A stretch of 64,000 nt of DNA from an uncultured Collinsella sp. (GCA_900541885.1 UQKW01000003.1:74640-138639), one strand, 5' to 3'. Positions 32,270-40,543 are shown, counted from the stretch's first letter. Notes: generated by a model from the letters alone, not told the origin. Made by a program: numbers and translations.

Positions 32270-34186
32270 ATGGAAGAGGCCTATCGTCAAGCACGCAAGC
32301 GCGGCGAGCAGGGGCGCCGTCGCGCCATCAGCCAAAGCGAGCATCCGTACCTCACGGACCTCGACAGCCTCGTCGCCCAGCTCCCCTGTGGCCAGCGCGA
32401 AAACATCGGTCTGAGGGACATTCCGCTCGAGATGGTCGTGGGCACGGTCACCAAAGGCCGCCAGCCCGCCTTTTCGTGCAACTTTATGCCGCTGCTGCCG
32501 TTTAACACCGAGTTCGCCCGCAAGTGGTCCAACCTCTACGACATCCAAGTGACCGAGGGTTATCGCGACCCCATCATCGTCACCGAATTCATGCACCGGT
32601 TCTACGTCCAAGAGGGCAACAAGCGCGTCAGTGTCCTCAAATTCCTGGACGCCCCGACGGTCTCGGCCAAGGTTACCCGTCTCTACCCCGGCAAGTGGGA
32701 TTCCGTCGAGAGCCGCCTCTACGGCGAGTTCTGCGCGTTTTGGTGCGTCTGCCCCCTGTACGAGATCGAGTTCTCGCGTGAGGGCAGTTACGAGACGCTC
32801 GCCAAGATGCTCGGCCAAAACCTGACCGAAAAGTGGCCGCAGAAAAAGGTCGACTATCTGCGCCACACCTTCCTGCTCTTTAGGCGCGCCTACCTTCGCG
32901 CAGGCGGCGACCACCTGGACATTACGCCGGCCGACGCCATGCTCGTCTACCTCAACGTGTATAACCAGGACCGCCTGCTGGATACGCCGACGGATATCGT
33001 CGTCAACCGCCTGTGCAAGATTTGGCGCGAGCTGGTCATTGCCGGCAAAAGCGACGAGGAAAAGGTCGATCTTGTCGAGGCACCGAGCGTCGATGAGGAA
33101 GAAGCACCCGCCAAGTCCACCTCCGGCGTGCTCAACTTCTTTATGGGCAAGACCGTCTACTCGGTAGCCAACCCCCTGTGTATCGCCTTCATCCACGAAT
33201 TCCCCTGCGCCACGTCGAGCTGGGACAGCCTGCACGACCAAGGGCGCCAGTACCTTGACGAGCACTTTGGTGGCATCGTGCGCACCGAGGCGTTCGAGGA
33301 CTGTCACGATCCGGACGTGTTCTACGCTGCGGTAGAGACGGCCGTCAAGCACGGAGACAAGGTAATCTTCTCGACTTCGCACCGCTTAATGGAATACACG
33401 CTCAGGGCCGCCGTCGAGTATCCCCAAGTGCGATTCCTCAACTGCTCTATCGGCCTTCCCCACCAAAGCGTCCGCTCATACTTTGGAAAGATGTACGAGG
33501 CAAAGTTCCTGCTGGGCGCCCTTGCGGCCAGCATGGCAGATAACCACCGCATCGGTTACCACGCGTCGGTCTTTGCGTCGGGCGCGCTCAGCGAGATCAA
33601 CGCCTTTGCCATCGGTGCCTCGCTGCTCGATCCTCGCGCGCAGGTAATTCTCACCTGGGGCGATGTGCCGGCCGGTGGCCTTGCCGAGGCCATGTGCCGC
33701 GAAGGCGTGAGCGTCATGACCGGCGCCGACATGTCCAAGTCGCTGGAAGACCCCACCGCCTACGGACTCCACCGCCTGGTCGACGGCAAGGTCGCCGGCA
33801 TCGCCATGCCCGTGTGGAACTGGGGCCGCTACTACGAGCTCATCGTGCGAAGCCTGCTGCACGGCACGTGGGACGAGACCAGCGACGACAACCAAGTGCG
33901 CGCCGTCAACTACTGGTACGGCATGAGCTCGGGCGTTATCGACATTCGCTACGCCCCGGGCCTGCCCTATCAGACGCGTAAACTCGTGCAGCTGCTCCGC
34001 AACGGCATCGTCGAGGGTTCCATTAACCCCTTTGGCGGCGAGCTCCACAGCCAAGACGGCGTGGTGCAGATCGAGGGCTTTCCCCCATTGCCGAGCACGC
34101 AGATCGTCGAGATGGACTGGCTGGCAGATAACGTGGTGGGCACCATTCCGCAGCTCGATGATGAGCCGGGAGTCACCGCCCTATGA
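32270..34186 (+). CDS. ParB-like / PnrA (BMP) fusion protein, cytoplasmic
   Basis: 638 residues without signal peptide or membrane helix. Residues 90-125 resemble a ParB/sulfiredoxin-type nucleotide-binding core (VTEGYRDPIIVTEFMHR, then FYVQEGNKRVSVLKFLDA). A helical middle region follows to about 285. Residues 300-600 resemble a PnrA/BMP nucleoside-binding domain (LCIAFIHEFPCATSSWDSLH, FLNCSIGLPHQSVRSYFGKM, GRYYELIVRSLLHGTWDE). BMP proteins are normally exported lipoproteins, so a cytoplasmic one fused to a ParB-like domain is unusual; it may sense a nucleoside or nucleotide. Its stop overlaps the next start (ATGA). The start has AAAGGAGCAAATCC upstream. Confidence 0.75.
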   Translation: MEEAYRQARKRGEQGRRRAISQSEHPYLTDLDSLVAQLPCGQRENIGLRDIPLEMVVGTVTKGRQPAFSCNFMPLLPFNTEFARKWSNLYDIQVTEGYRDPIIVTEFMHRFYVQEGNKRVSVLKFLDAPTVSAKVTRLYPGKWDSVESRLYGEFCAFWCVCPLYEIEFSREGSYETLAKMLGQNLTEKWPQKKVDYLRHTFLLFRRAYLRAGGDHLDITPADAMLVYLNVYNQDRLLDTPTDIVVNRLCKIWRELVIAGKSDEEKVDLVEAPSVDEEEAPAKSTSGVLNFFMGKTVYSVANPLCIAFIHEFPCATSSWDSLHDQGRQYLDEHFGGIVRTEAFEDCHDPDVFYAAVETAVKHGDKVIFSTSHRLMEYTLRAAVEYPQVRFLNCSIGLPHQSVRSYFGKMYEAKFLLGALAASMADNHRIGYHASVFASGALSEINAFAIGASLLDPRAQVILTWGDVPAGGLAEAMCREGVSVMTGADMSKSLEDPTAYGLHRLVDGKVAGIAMPVWNWGRYYELIVRSLLHGTWDETSDDNQVRAVNYWYGMSSGVIDIRYAPGLPYQTRKLVQLLRNGIVEGSINPFGGELHSQDGVVQIEGFPPLPSTQIVEMDWLADNVVGTIPQLDDEPGVTAL

Positions 34187-34893
34187 AGATCCTTGCCATA
34201 GCCGATACCGAAGAACGATGCCTGTGGGAGTGCTTTCGTAAGGAGCGCTTTGAGGGTGTCGATTTGATTTTATCCGCCGGAGATCTAGACCCTGACTATC
34301 TTGAGTTTTTGGTCACCGTTATCAACAAGCCGCTCATCTACGTGCGCGGCAACCACGACGATCGTTACGCACGCCATGCGCCGGGAGGATGTATCTGCGT
34401 AGAAGACAGTGTGTACACGTACCGAGGCATTCGCATCGCGGGTCTCGGCGGCTCCATGCGCTACCGCGACGGCACCAACATGTATACCGAGCGCGAGATG
34501 GCCAAACGCGTGCGCAAGCTGTCGCGTAAGATCAAGATGGTCGGAGGCTGCGACATCTTGCTTACCCACGCCCCCGTTGCCGGCATGGGCGATCTGGACG
34601 ACTTGCCGCACCAAGGATTCGACTGCTTTAACACGGCGCTTGAATCCTGGAACCCCGACTACATGGTGCACGGTCATGTGCACCAGAGCTACGGCCCCGA
34701 CTTTCAACGGGAGCGCCAACACACGTGTGGAACGACGATCATTAACGCCTGCGGCTATACGCAGTTTGAACTCGACGAGAAGCGCTACCCCGCACGTGGC
34801 TGGCAAGCAGCCTGGCTCAACTCGCAAACCATGCGCCGCGAACTCAAACGCCACGACGCCATCGAGTCCTCATTCGGCAAAACACCCTGGTAA
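34183..34893 (+). CDS. Calcineurin-like metallophosphoesterase
   Basis: 236 residues. Metal-binding motifs in order: IADTE (D8, E10, where most families have DxH), AGDLD (D34), RGNHDD (N57, H58), LLTHAP (H129) and HGHVH (H165, H167). It belongs broadly to the YfcE/MJ0936-like or cyclic-nucleotide-phosphodiesterase-like enzymes. It is translationally coupled (four-base ATGA overlap) to the ParB-PnrA fusion, which suggests it makes or removes the ligand that protein binds. The substrate is unknown. Confidence 0.85.
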   Translation: MKILAIADTEERCLWECFRKERFEGVDLILSAGDLDPDYLEFLVTVINKPLIYVRGNHDDRYARHAPGGCICVEDSVYTYRGIRIAGLGGSMRYRDGTNMYTEREMAKRVRKLSRKIKMVGGCDILLTHAPVAGMGDLDDLPHQGFDCFNTALESWNPDYMVHGHVHQSYGPDFQRERQHTCGTTIINACGYTQFELDEKRYPARGWQAAWLNSQTMRRELKRHDAIESSFGKTPW

Positions 34894-34920
34894 CCACCTT
34901 TAAGACTTGGCGCTGCGCCG

Positions 34921-35003
34921 GCCCCAAGCACCCCATCTCGTCCCTCAAACCGTCGCCCGCGTACCAAAGTACGCGTCGATCCTCTTTCGGGGCAACCTGG
35001 GGC
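34921..35003 (-). repeat. Family B hairpin, copy B2
   Basis: Read on the minus strand, a 44-base centre at 34988-34945 begins GAAAGAGGATCGACGCGTAC and contains a CGCGTAC/GTACGCG pair. It matches B1 at 43693-43736 at about 40 of 44 positions. Flanking arms are GCCCCAGGTTGCCCC and GGGGTGCTTGGGGC. Confidence 0.75.
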
Positions 35004-35032
35004 ACCACAGAGGTGCCTGCCCCCTTCGTGGT
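35004..35032 (-). repeat. Family D hairpin, copy D6
   Basis: Arms ACCACAGAGG and CCTTCGTGGT (eight of ten paired) around a loop whose minus strand reads GGGGCAGGCA. It resembles the terminator hairpin at 29117 and sits directly beside B2. Confidence 0.55.
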
Positions 35033-35053
35033 AGTTTTGGTGGCGCGATAGCA

Positions 35054-35095
35054 AGAAACCCGGCCCTGCACGAAGCAGAACCGGGTTTCTTTAGC
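35054..35095 (-). terminator. Terminator of rplKA (possibly bidirectional)
   Basis: Minus strand: GAAACCCGGTTCTGC and GCAGGGCCGGGTTTC around TTCGT, followed by TTGC. The plus strand has TTTCTTTAG after the stem, so it may also stop transcription from the phosphoesterase gene. Confidence 0.8.
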
Positions 35096-35127
35096 AATGC
35101 TTGCTTTGCTCAGGCAGTAACTAACAG

Positions 35128-35835
35128 TTACTCAGCCAGGAAGTCACGCTGGACGGCGGGATCGACCTTGACGCCAGGGCCCATGGTGGAAGACACGGAG
35201 ATGGACTTGACGTACTTGCCCTTAGCAGAAGAGGGCTTGACGCGCAGGATCTCGGTGTACAGGGCAGCGTAGTTCTCAACGAGCTGCTGCTCGGAGAAGG
35301 ACTTCTTGCCCAGGGGCACGTGGCAGATGCCGTAGCGGTCGGCGCGGTACTCAACGCGGCCAGCCTTGAGCTCGAAGACCATCTTGGCGACGTCCATGGT
35401 CACGGTGCCGAGCTTGGGGTTCGGCATGAGGCCACGGGGACCAAGGATCTTACCGATGCGGCCAACCTTGGCCATCATGTTCGGCGTAGCGATAGCGGCG
35501 TCGAAGTTGATCTCGCCCTTCTGGATCTGGGCGACGAGCTCGTCGGAACCGATGATGTCGGCGCCGGCAGCCTCGGCCTCGCGGGCCTTCTCGCCCTCGG
35601 CGAAGACGGCAACACGAACGGTCTTGCCGGTGCCGTGGGGCAGGGAGATGGAACCACGGATGTTCTGGTCAGCCTTACGAGTATCGATGCCCAGACGGAA
35701 GTGGGCCTCGACGGTCTCGTCGAACTTGGCGGTGTCGAGCTCCTTGATGAGCTTGGCAGCCTGAAGGGGGGTGTAGAGCGTGGCGCGGTCGATCTTCTCG
35801 GCAGCGGCCTTATAGCTCTTACCATGCTTAGCCAT
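35128..35835 (-). CDS. rplA: Ribosomal protein L1
   Basis: 235 residues, starting MAKHGKSYKAAAEKI. The family signature is visible as VGRIGKILGPRGLMPNPKLG. L1 forms the mobile stalk at the E site and may repress its own mRNA. ATG 35835 has AGGAGG eight bases upstream; an ATG two codons earlier is too close. Between rplK and rplA, a 26-base hairpin (35909-35934, ACGGGTGCTCC against GGGGCGCCCGT) without a T run could be a processing or regulatory site. Confidence 0.97.
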   Translation of the reverse strand: MAKHGKSYKAAAEKIDRATLYTPLQAAKLIKELDTAKFDETVEAHFRLGIDTRKADQNIRGSISLPHGTGKTVRVAVFAEGEKAREAEAAGADIIGSDELVAQIQKGEINFDAAIATPNMMAKVGRIGKILGPRGLMPNPKLGTVTMDVAKMVFELKAGRVEYRADRYGICHVPLGKKSFSEQQLVENYAALYTEILRVKPSSAKGKYVKSISVSSTMGPGVKVDPAVQRDFLAE

Positions 35836-35952
35836 GTGCATTACCTCCTGTGGTTAAACGGGCTTATGCCCTCCCACATCGTATCGTGTGCCCTATTGCA
35901 CACATATAACGGGCGCCCCGGTCGGAGCACCCGTCATTACCTAAAGAAATCG

Positions 35953-36381
35953 CTACTCAGCGATGGTGACGCCCATGGAGCGGGCGGTACCGGCGATGAT
36001 CTTCTTGGCGGCGTCAATGTCGTTGGCATTGAGGTCCGGCATCTTGATCTCGGCGATCTTGGTGAGCTGCTCCTGGGAGAGCTGACCGACCTTGTCGGCC
36101 TGGGGCTTAGCGGAACCAGACTTGAGGTTCAGCTCCTTCTTGATGAGGTGAGCCGCCGGCGGGGTCTTGGTGATGAAGGAGAAGGACTTATCCTCGTAGA
36201 CAGAGATCTCAACGGGGATGATGTCGCCCTTCTTGTCCTGCGTCTCGGCGTTAAAGGCCTGGCAGAACTGCATGATGTTCACGCCAGCAGCGCCCAGGGC
36301 GGGGCCGACGGGAGGAGCGGGGTTAGCGGCACCAGCAGGAATCTGGAGCTTAATGACGTTGGCAACCTTCTTCTCAGCCAT
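35953..36381 (-). CDS. rplK: Ribosomal protein L11
   Basis: 142 residues. It has the Pro-rich N-terminal domain (LQIPAGAANPAPPVGPALG) and the rRNA-binding C-terminal domain (KTPPAAHLIKKELNL, then MPDLNANDIDAAKKIIAGT). It forms the GTPase-associated centre with L10. ATG 36381 follows AAAGGAATGACC; the ATG six bases earlier lies on the ribosome-binding site. Confidence 0.97.
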   Translation of the reverse strand: MAEKKVANVIKLQIPAGAANPAPPVGPALGAAGVNIMQFCQAFNAETQDKKGDIIPVEISVYEDKSFSFITKTPPAAHLIKKELNLKSGSAKPQADKVGQLSQEQLTKIAEIKMPDLNANDIDAAKKIIAGTARSMGVTIAE

Positions 36382-36501
36382 GGTCATTCCTTTCGAATCA
36401 CGAGTGTGAAGTACTTGCTATATCGTAAGCACGCACGTGTTAGAAGCACTCCTGAGATGAGCAGTCACAGAAGAAGCACGCTCGCGCGAACGGACGAAAA
36501 C

Positions 36502-37038
36502 TTAAGCGATGACAGCGACCTGGTTAAAGTCGAGCTCGACCGGCGTCTCGCGGCCAAAGATCATCAGCGTGACCTTGAGCTTGCCAGCCTCGGTGTTAAC
36601 CTCGGAGACCTTGCCATCAAAGTCGGTAAGCGGGCCATCGGTGACGCGGACGGACGTGCCGACCTGAATATCAACCGAGGTGCGCTTGGGCGAATCACCC
36701 TTACCGGGACGACGAGTCATCTTGTTGTACTCGTCGCGGGAAAGCGGAGCGGGCTTGCCGTTGCCGCCCAAGAAACCGGTGACGCCAGGCGTGTTGCGAA
36801 CGCACGTCCACGCATCGTCATCCATCTCCATGCGGACCAGGACATAACCCGGGAAGATCTTGGAATCCTTGGTCTCGCGCTTGCCACCCTCTTTAATCTC
36901 GGTGACGCGCTCCATAGGAATCTCGATATCAAAGATACGATCCTGCATGCCCATGGTCTCGATACGATGCTCGAGATCGGACTTAACGCGGTTCTCGTAT
37001 CCAGAGTAAGTGTGAACGACGTACCAACGCTTAGACAT
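36502..37038 (-). CDS. nusG: Transcription termination/antitermination factor NusG
   Basis: 178 residues. The NGN domain spans about 1-110 (KRWYVVHTYSGYENRVKSDL, with FPGYVLVRMEM). The KOW domain lies at the end (VGTSVRVTDGPLTDFDGKVS). It binds the RNA polymerase clamp and links it to the ribosome or Rho. It lies three bases after secE, in the conserved secE-nusG-rplK-rplA order. Confidence 0.97.
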   Translation of the reverse strand: MSKRWYVVHTYSGYENRVKSDLEHRIETMGMQDRIFDIEIPMERVTEIKEGGKRETKDSKIFPGYVLVRMEMDDDAWTCVRNTPGVTGFLGGNGKPAPLSRDEYNKMTRRPGKGDSPKRTSVDIQVGTSVRVTDGPLTDFDGKVSEVNTEAGKLKVTLMIFGRETPVELDFNQVAVIA

Positions 37039-37041
37039 GGT

Positions 37042-37380
37042 TTAGCCCCTCAATCCAGAGAACAGAGCAAGAGCCTCGCCAAAGCCAGCATCGAGCAGAG
37101 CGATGACGACGCCGACGACGATCAGAGAAGCGCAGACGACGACCGAGTAGTTCACGAGCTCCTTCTTACCGGGCCACGTGACACGCTTCATCTCGGACTT
37201 GACCGAAGCGAAATACTTCTTGGTGCGGGCGAAGAAACCAGGCTTCTCGTTCTTCTTGGACTTCGCAGCCTTCTCGTTCTTCTTGGCAACGGCCTTCTTG
37301 GCCTCAACCTTGGAGTTGGCGGCAGCGTTGTTGGCAGGCGCCTGCTGCTGAGCCTTCTTCTTGTTCTTCTTGTTGGCCAT
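37042..37380 (-). CDS. secE: Preprotein translocase subunit SecE
   Basis: 112 residues. A long Lys/Ala-rich N-terminal extension (1-48) precedes the conserved amphipathic helix (FASVKSEMKRVTWPGKKELV) and one membrane helix (VVVCASLIVVGVVIALLDAG). It clamps SecY in the membrane. GGAGGTAACCCAA lies directly before the ATG. Confidence 0.95.
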   Translation of the reverse strand: MANKKNKKKAQQQAPANNAAANSKVEAKKAVAKKNEKAAKSKKNEKPGFFARTKKYFASVKSEMKRVTWPGKKELVNYSVVVCASLIVVGVVIALLDAGFGEALALFSGLRG

Positions 37381-37456
37381 TTGGGTTACCTCCGCGCAAT
37401 GCGCTTATACATGAGTAAACCGTAAGCCCCCAATTGCGAGCTTACGGAATAATGAC

Positions 37457-37532
37457 TGGCACGCCAGGAAGGACTCGAACCCTCAACACTCGGTTTTGGA
37501 GACCGATGCTCTACCAATTGAACTACTGGCGT
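37457..37532 (-). tRNA. tRNA-Trp (anticodon CCA)
   Basis: Minus strand: acceptor ACGCCAG paired with CTGGCGT, then G and an encoded CCA. The anticodon loop is CTCCAAA within TCGGT/ACCGA, and the T arm is GGGTTCGAGTCC. It lies between rpmG and secE and is probably cotranscribed. Confidence 0.95.
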
Positions 37533-37545
37533 ATGTTACTAGAGA

Positions 37546-37695
37546 CTAGCGAGTCTCTTTGTGCAGCGTGTGGTGACGGCACCAGGGGCAATACTTCTTG
37601 ATCTCCATACGATCAGGCATGGTCGACTTGTTCTTGGTGGTCGTATAGTTGCGGCGCTTGCACTCAGTGCACGCAAGAGTAACTAGAGTACGCAT
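37546..37695 (-). CDS. rpmG: Ribosomal protein L33
   Basis: 49 residues: MRTLVTLACTECKRRNYTTT, ending CPWCRHHTLHKETR. Both zinc-ribbon pairs (CTEC and CPWC) are present, so this is the zinc-binding form. The start at 37695 is followed by the expected L33 N-terminus. It sits between tuf and tRNA-Trp, as is usual near secE in many Gram-positives. Confidence 0.95.
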   Translation of the reverse strand: MRTLVTLACTECKRRNYTTTKNKSTMPDRMEIKKYCPWCRHHTLHKETR

Positions 37696-37913
37696 GTATC
37701 CTGAACCTTTCATTTCCGCCCCGTACGGGCACGAGTTGTTACTTTATCAGCTCCACGTAAGTGCTGTCAATGAAAACCTCGAGTCAATTGGTTCTCGGTG
37801 GATCCATTCATATTTGGAACACATCAATGAAGCCATCGAGATCTAATCGACGGTGCATCCAGGACCATTATCGATCCTCTCGACACCAGCAACGGCTCAA
37901 TATCCATTGCAGA

Positions 37914-37950
37914 AAAGAACCCGGCACCCATATAAGTGCCGGGTTCTCTA
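37914..37950 (-). terminator. Terminator of tuf
   Basis: Minus strand: AGAACCCGGCACTTA and the facing GGGTGCCGGGTTCT, followed by TTTCT. It lies 25 bases after the tuf stop. The remaining gap up to rpmG (37696-37913) shows no gene. Confidence 0.88.
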
Positions 37951-37974
37951 AGTCAGCTATATCAAAGAGCTAAT

Positions 37975-39165
37975 TTACTCAATGATCGTGGAGACGATGC
38001 CCGAACCGACGGTGTGGCCACCCTCGCGGATAGCGAAGCGCAGGCCCTCCTCCATGGCGATCGGGTGGATGAGGTCGCCCTCGATGGTGATGTGGTCACC
38101 AGGCATAGCCATCTCGGTGCCCTCGGGGAGCTTGACCGTACCGGTAACGTCGGTGGTACGGAAGTAGAACTGAGGACGATAACCATCGAAGAACGGGGTG
38201 TGACGGCCGCCCTCCTCCTTGGTCAGAACGTAGATCTCGCCGGTGAACTTGGTGTGCGGGGTAACCGAACCGGGCTTGCAGAGAACCTGGCCGCGCTCGA
38301 TGTCCTCACGCTTGATGCCGCGGAGCAGCAGACCGACGTTGTCGCCAGCCTCGCAGAAGTCCATGGACTTACGGAACATCTCGATACCGGTAACGACGGT
38401 GTTCTGGGTATCCTTGATGCCGACGATCTCGACGGGCTCGTTGAGCTTGAGCTCACCGCGCTCGACACGGCCGGTAGCAACGGTACCACGGCCGGAGATG
38501 GTCATAACGTCCTCAACGGCCATCAGGAACGGGAGGTCGTTGTTACGAGCAGGCGTCGGGATGTACTCGTCGACAGCGTTCATGAGCTCGCGGATAGCGT
38601 CCATCCACTTGGCGTCGCCCTCGAGAGCGCCCAGAGCGGAACCACGGATGACGGGGATGTCGTCGCCGGGGAAATCGTACTCGGAGAGGAGCTCACGGGT
38701 CTCCATCTCGACGAGGTCGATAAGCTCGTCATCGTCGACCATGTCGCACTTGTTCAGGAAGACGACGATGTAGGGAACGCCGACCTGACGGGCGAGCAGG
38801 ATGTGCTCGCGGGTCTGAGCCATGGGGCCGTCGGTAGCGGCGATGACCAGGATAGCGCCGTCCATCTGAGCAGCACCGGAGATCATGTTCTTGACGTAGT
38901 CAGCGTGGCCCGGGCAGTCAACGTGAGCGTAGTGACGGGCAGCAGTCTCGTACTCGACGTGGGAGACGGAGATCGTAATGCCGCGCTCGCGCTCCTCGGG
39001 AGCCTTGTCGATGTTCTCGAACGCAGTGAAGTCAGCCTTGCAGCCCTCGGTCTCGGAGAGAACCTTGGTGATGGCAGCGGTCAGCGTGGTCTTGCCGTGG
39101 TCGACGTGACCAATGGTGCCGATGTTAACATGCGGCTTAGTGCGCTCAAACTTCTCTTTGGCCAT
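37975..39165 (-). CDS. tuf: Elongation factor Tu
   Basis: 396 residues. G1 is GHVDHGKTT, G3 DCPGH and G4 NKCD; the C-terminal HTPFFDGYRPQFYFRTTDVTG is typical. It delivers aminoacyl-tRNA to the ribosome. ATG 39165 follows GAGGAGGGCTTT; the frame continues upstream without similarity. It lies downstream of three tRNA genes in the same direction; fusA is not in the window. Confidence 0.98.
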   Translation of the reverse strand: MAKEKFERTKPHVNIGTIGHVDHGKTTLTAAITKVLSETEGCKADFTAFENIDKAPEERERGITISVSHVEYETAARHYAHVDCPGHADYVKNMISGAAQMDGAILVIAATDGPMAQTREHILLARQVGVPYIVVFLNKCDMVDDDELIDLVEMETRELLSEYDFPGDDIPVIRGSALGALEGDAKWMDAIRELMNAVDEYIPTPARNNDLPFLMAVEDVMTISGRGTVATGRVERGELKLNEPVEIVGIKDTQNTVVTGIEMFRKSMDFCEAGDNVGLLLRGIKREDIERGQVLCKPGSVTPHTKFTGEIYVLTKEEGGRHTPFFDGYRPQFYFRTTDVTGTVKLPEGTEMAMPGDHITIEGDLIHPIAMEEGLRFAIREGGHTVGSGIVSTIIE

Positions 39166-39220
39166 AAAGCCCTCCTCTAAACAGGTCGTCCCCGGACGGG
39201 ACTTTGCCTTTATACCATAG

Positions 39221-39249
39221 TGGCCTCTCAACATACTATTGAGAAGCCA
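39221..39249 (-). other. Hairpin between tRNA-Met and tuf
   Basis: Minus strand TGGCTTCTCAA and TTGAGAGGCCA around TAGTATG. There is no T run, so it is more likely an RNA-processing or partial termination site separating the tRNA transcript from tuf mRNA. Confidence 0.5.
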
Positions 39250-39261
39250 CCGTGTTACCTA

Positions 39262-39338
39262 TGGTAGCGGTGACTGGATTCGAACCAGTGACGCCACGGG
39301 TATGAACCGTGTGCTCTAACCAACTGAGCTACACCGCC
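39262..39338 (-). tRNA. tRNA-Met (anticodon CAT)
   Basis: Acceptor GGCGGTG paired with CACCGCT (one G-U at the end), discriminator A and encoded CCA. Anticodon loop TTCATAC. The paired first base makes it an elongator rather than an initiator; an Ile2 (lysidine) identity cannot be fully excluded by eye. Confidence 0.92.
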
Positions 39339-39341
39339 GGA

Positions 39342-39417
39342 TGGAGCCTGCAACCAGACTTGAACTGGTGACCTCTTCGTTACCAACGAAGTGCTCTACC
39401 GACTGAGCTATACAGGC
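39342..39417 (-). tRNA. tRNA-Thr (anticodon GGT)
   Basis: Acceptor GCCTGTA paired with TGCAGGC, encoded CCA. Anticodon loop TTGGTAA within CTTCG/CGAAG, T arm CCAGTTCAAGTCTGG. It is four bases from the tRNA-Met gene. Confidence 0.95.
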
Positions 39418-39427
39418 ACTTGACGGG

Positions 39428-39509
39428 TGGGAGCTATAGGATTCGAACCTATGTAGGCAGAGCCAACGGGTTTACAGCCCGTCCCCATTAACCACTCGGG
39501 CAAACTCCC
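39428..39509 (-). tRNA. tRNA-Tyr (anticodon GTA)
   Basis: Acceptor GGGAG paired with CTCCC, long variable arm as in bacterial class II tRNAs, anticodon loop CTGTAAA within ACGGG/CCCGT. The discriminator A is followed by CCC, so the CCA end appears not to be encoded. Confidence 0.93.
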
Positions 39510-39835
39510 AATCGTTCAAGTATCCGCAGGTCCTTTGGTCTTTTGGACCGCCGCCCCCGCGAACGAAGAAAATAATACGATGCCACCTTGGGGGCTGTCA
39601 ACGAAAACCTCTAGATACACGGTGCCGGGCGTATCTATATAGCCGTGACCTGCGGTTTTATTGAGTTTGGATATGAAGGACAGTGGTTTTGGATACTGAG
39701 GTGACGTTTCCCAAGGTAACACTTTGCTGTAGTGGAGTACACCTTCAGTATCGAACTTCGATACCAGCTTATTTGCACCTATATATAGGTCGAGATCGGG
39801 GCTGCCCAGACAGAAGATTGCTCTTCCCAGGCAAA

Positions 39836-39983
39836 ATCGAGCGTGGATTTTCTTCCGTTTGAAATCGAGCGTGGATAATCTCCCACTTTGCCGTGCCATC
39901 GAATCCAAAGTGGCAGATTATCCACGCTCATTCACTAGGCGGAAGATTTTCCACGCTCGTGTGTCCGATAATCCACGCTCGAT
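39836..39983. repeat. Family F nested inverted repeats
   Basis: Five copies of a GAGCGTGGAtwwTCT-like unit. The inner pair is GAGCGTGGATAATCTCCCAC (39868-39890) against 39907-39929, 22 of 23 paired. The outer pair is CGAGCGTGGATTTTCTTCC (from 39838) against the copy ending at 39959. A fifth copy lies at 39967-39983. The result is a hairpin inside a hairpin, between tRNA-Tyr and the tRNA-Thr(TGT) gene. The stretch 39510-39835 before it shows no convincing gene or repeat. Confidence 0.75.
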
Positions 39984-40011
39984 GACGATGACCAACCTCG
40001 CCCCGGCCTAT

Positions 40012-40227
40012 GTCTCGACCTGTAACAGTAAGAGGGTTATTCCTCCCCTATCTGTTACAGATCGAGATGTTTCGCAGAAACCCCCGCTTACGTCTCATTC
40101 TGTAACAGTAAGAACGGTTTTCAGCCTCTTCGTGTTACGGATCGAGATGTTATCGGCCTTCCCTTGGCAATGTTTCGATCTGTAACTATAAGGAGGGTCT
40201 TCAGCCCACTCGTGTTACGGATCGAGA
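40012..40227. repeat. Family G tandem hairpins (three 80-base units)
   Basis: Three units begin near 40012, 40093 and 40173, spaced 80-81 bases. Each has arms close to TCTCGATCTGTAACA and TGTTACGGATCGAGA around a 25-base loop (GGTTTTCAGCC-like in units 2 and 3). The spacers between units are unrelated. A CRISPR reading does not fit because each repeat is itself a hairpin pair and the copies are imperfect. Confidence 0.75.
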
Positions 40228-40274
40228 CAAACCTGAAGCTTGGTTGGCGCCAAACACGCTGACTTATCGACATA

Positions 40275-40313
40275 AATAGAAACGGGCCCTGTCCCACAAG
40301 GAAACAGAGCCCG
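40275..40313 (-). terminator. Terminator of tRNA-Thr(TGT)
   Basis: Minus strand: CGGGCTCTGT and ACAGGGCCCG around TTCCTTGTGGG (one mismatch), followed by TTTCTATTT. Confidence 0.8.
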
Positions 40314-40322
40314 AAACTCTCA

Positions 40323-40397
40323 TGGAGCCAGTGACAGGAATCGAACCTGCAACCCACTGATTACAAATCAGTTGCGCTACCGTTGCGCCACACTGGC
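40323..40397 (-). tRNA. tRNA-Thr (anticodon TGT)
   Basis: Acceptor GCCAGTG paired with CACTGGC, encoded CCA after T discriminator. Anticodon loop TTTGTAA within ACTGA/TCAGT, T arm CAGGTTCGATTCCTG. It is a single gene with its own terminator. Confidence 0.95.
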
Positions 40398-40543
40398 ACA
40401 CTTGGCGCTTTCGCGCGAAGCCTGTTAAGAATAAAGGAATTACGGACGGGGCGCAACAGGCCACACGGCGTTATATAAATATGCAAAAACCAGCAACAAC
40501 AGGTACCAGGCCCGTTCATTTCTGTCGGTTCGCCCTCAATCTC

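Noticed and set aside
39516..39908. A 130-codon frame between tRNA-Tyr and the family F repeats
   Set aside because: No ribosome-binding site, no recognisable protein, and its start lies inside the repeat region.
39836..40227. Possible CRISPR array
   Set aside because: Units are long, imperfect hairpins in both orientations with uneven spacing in F, only three units in G, and no cas genes nearby.
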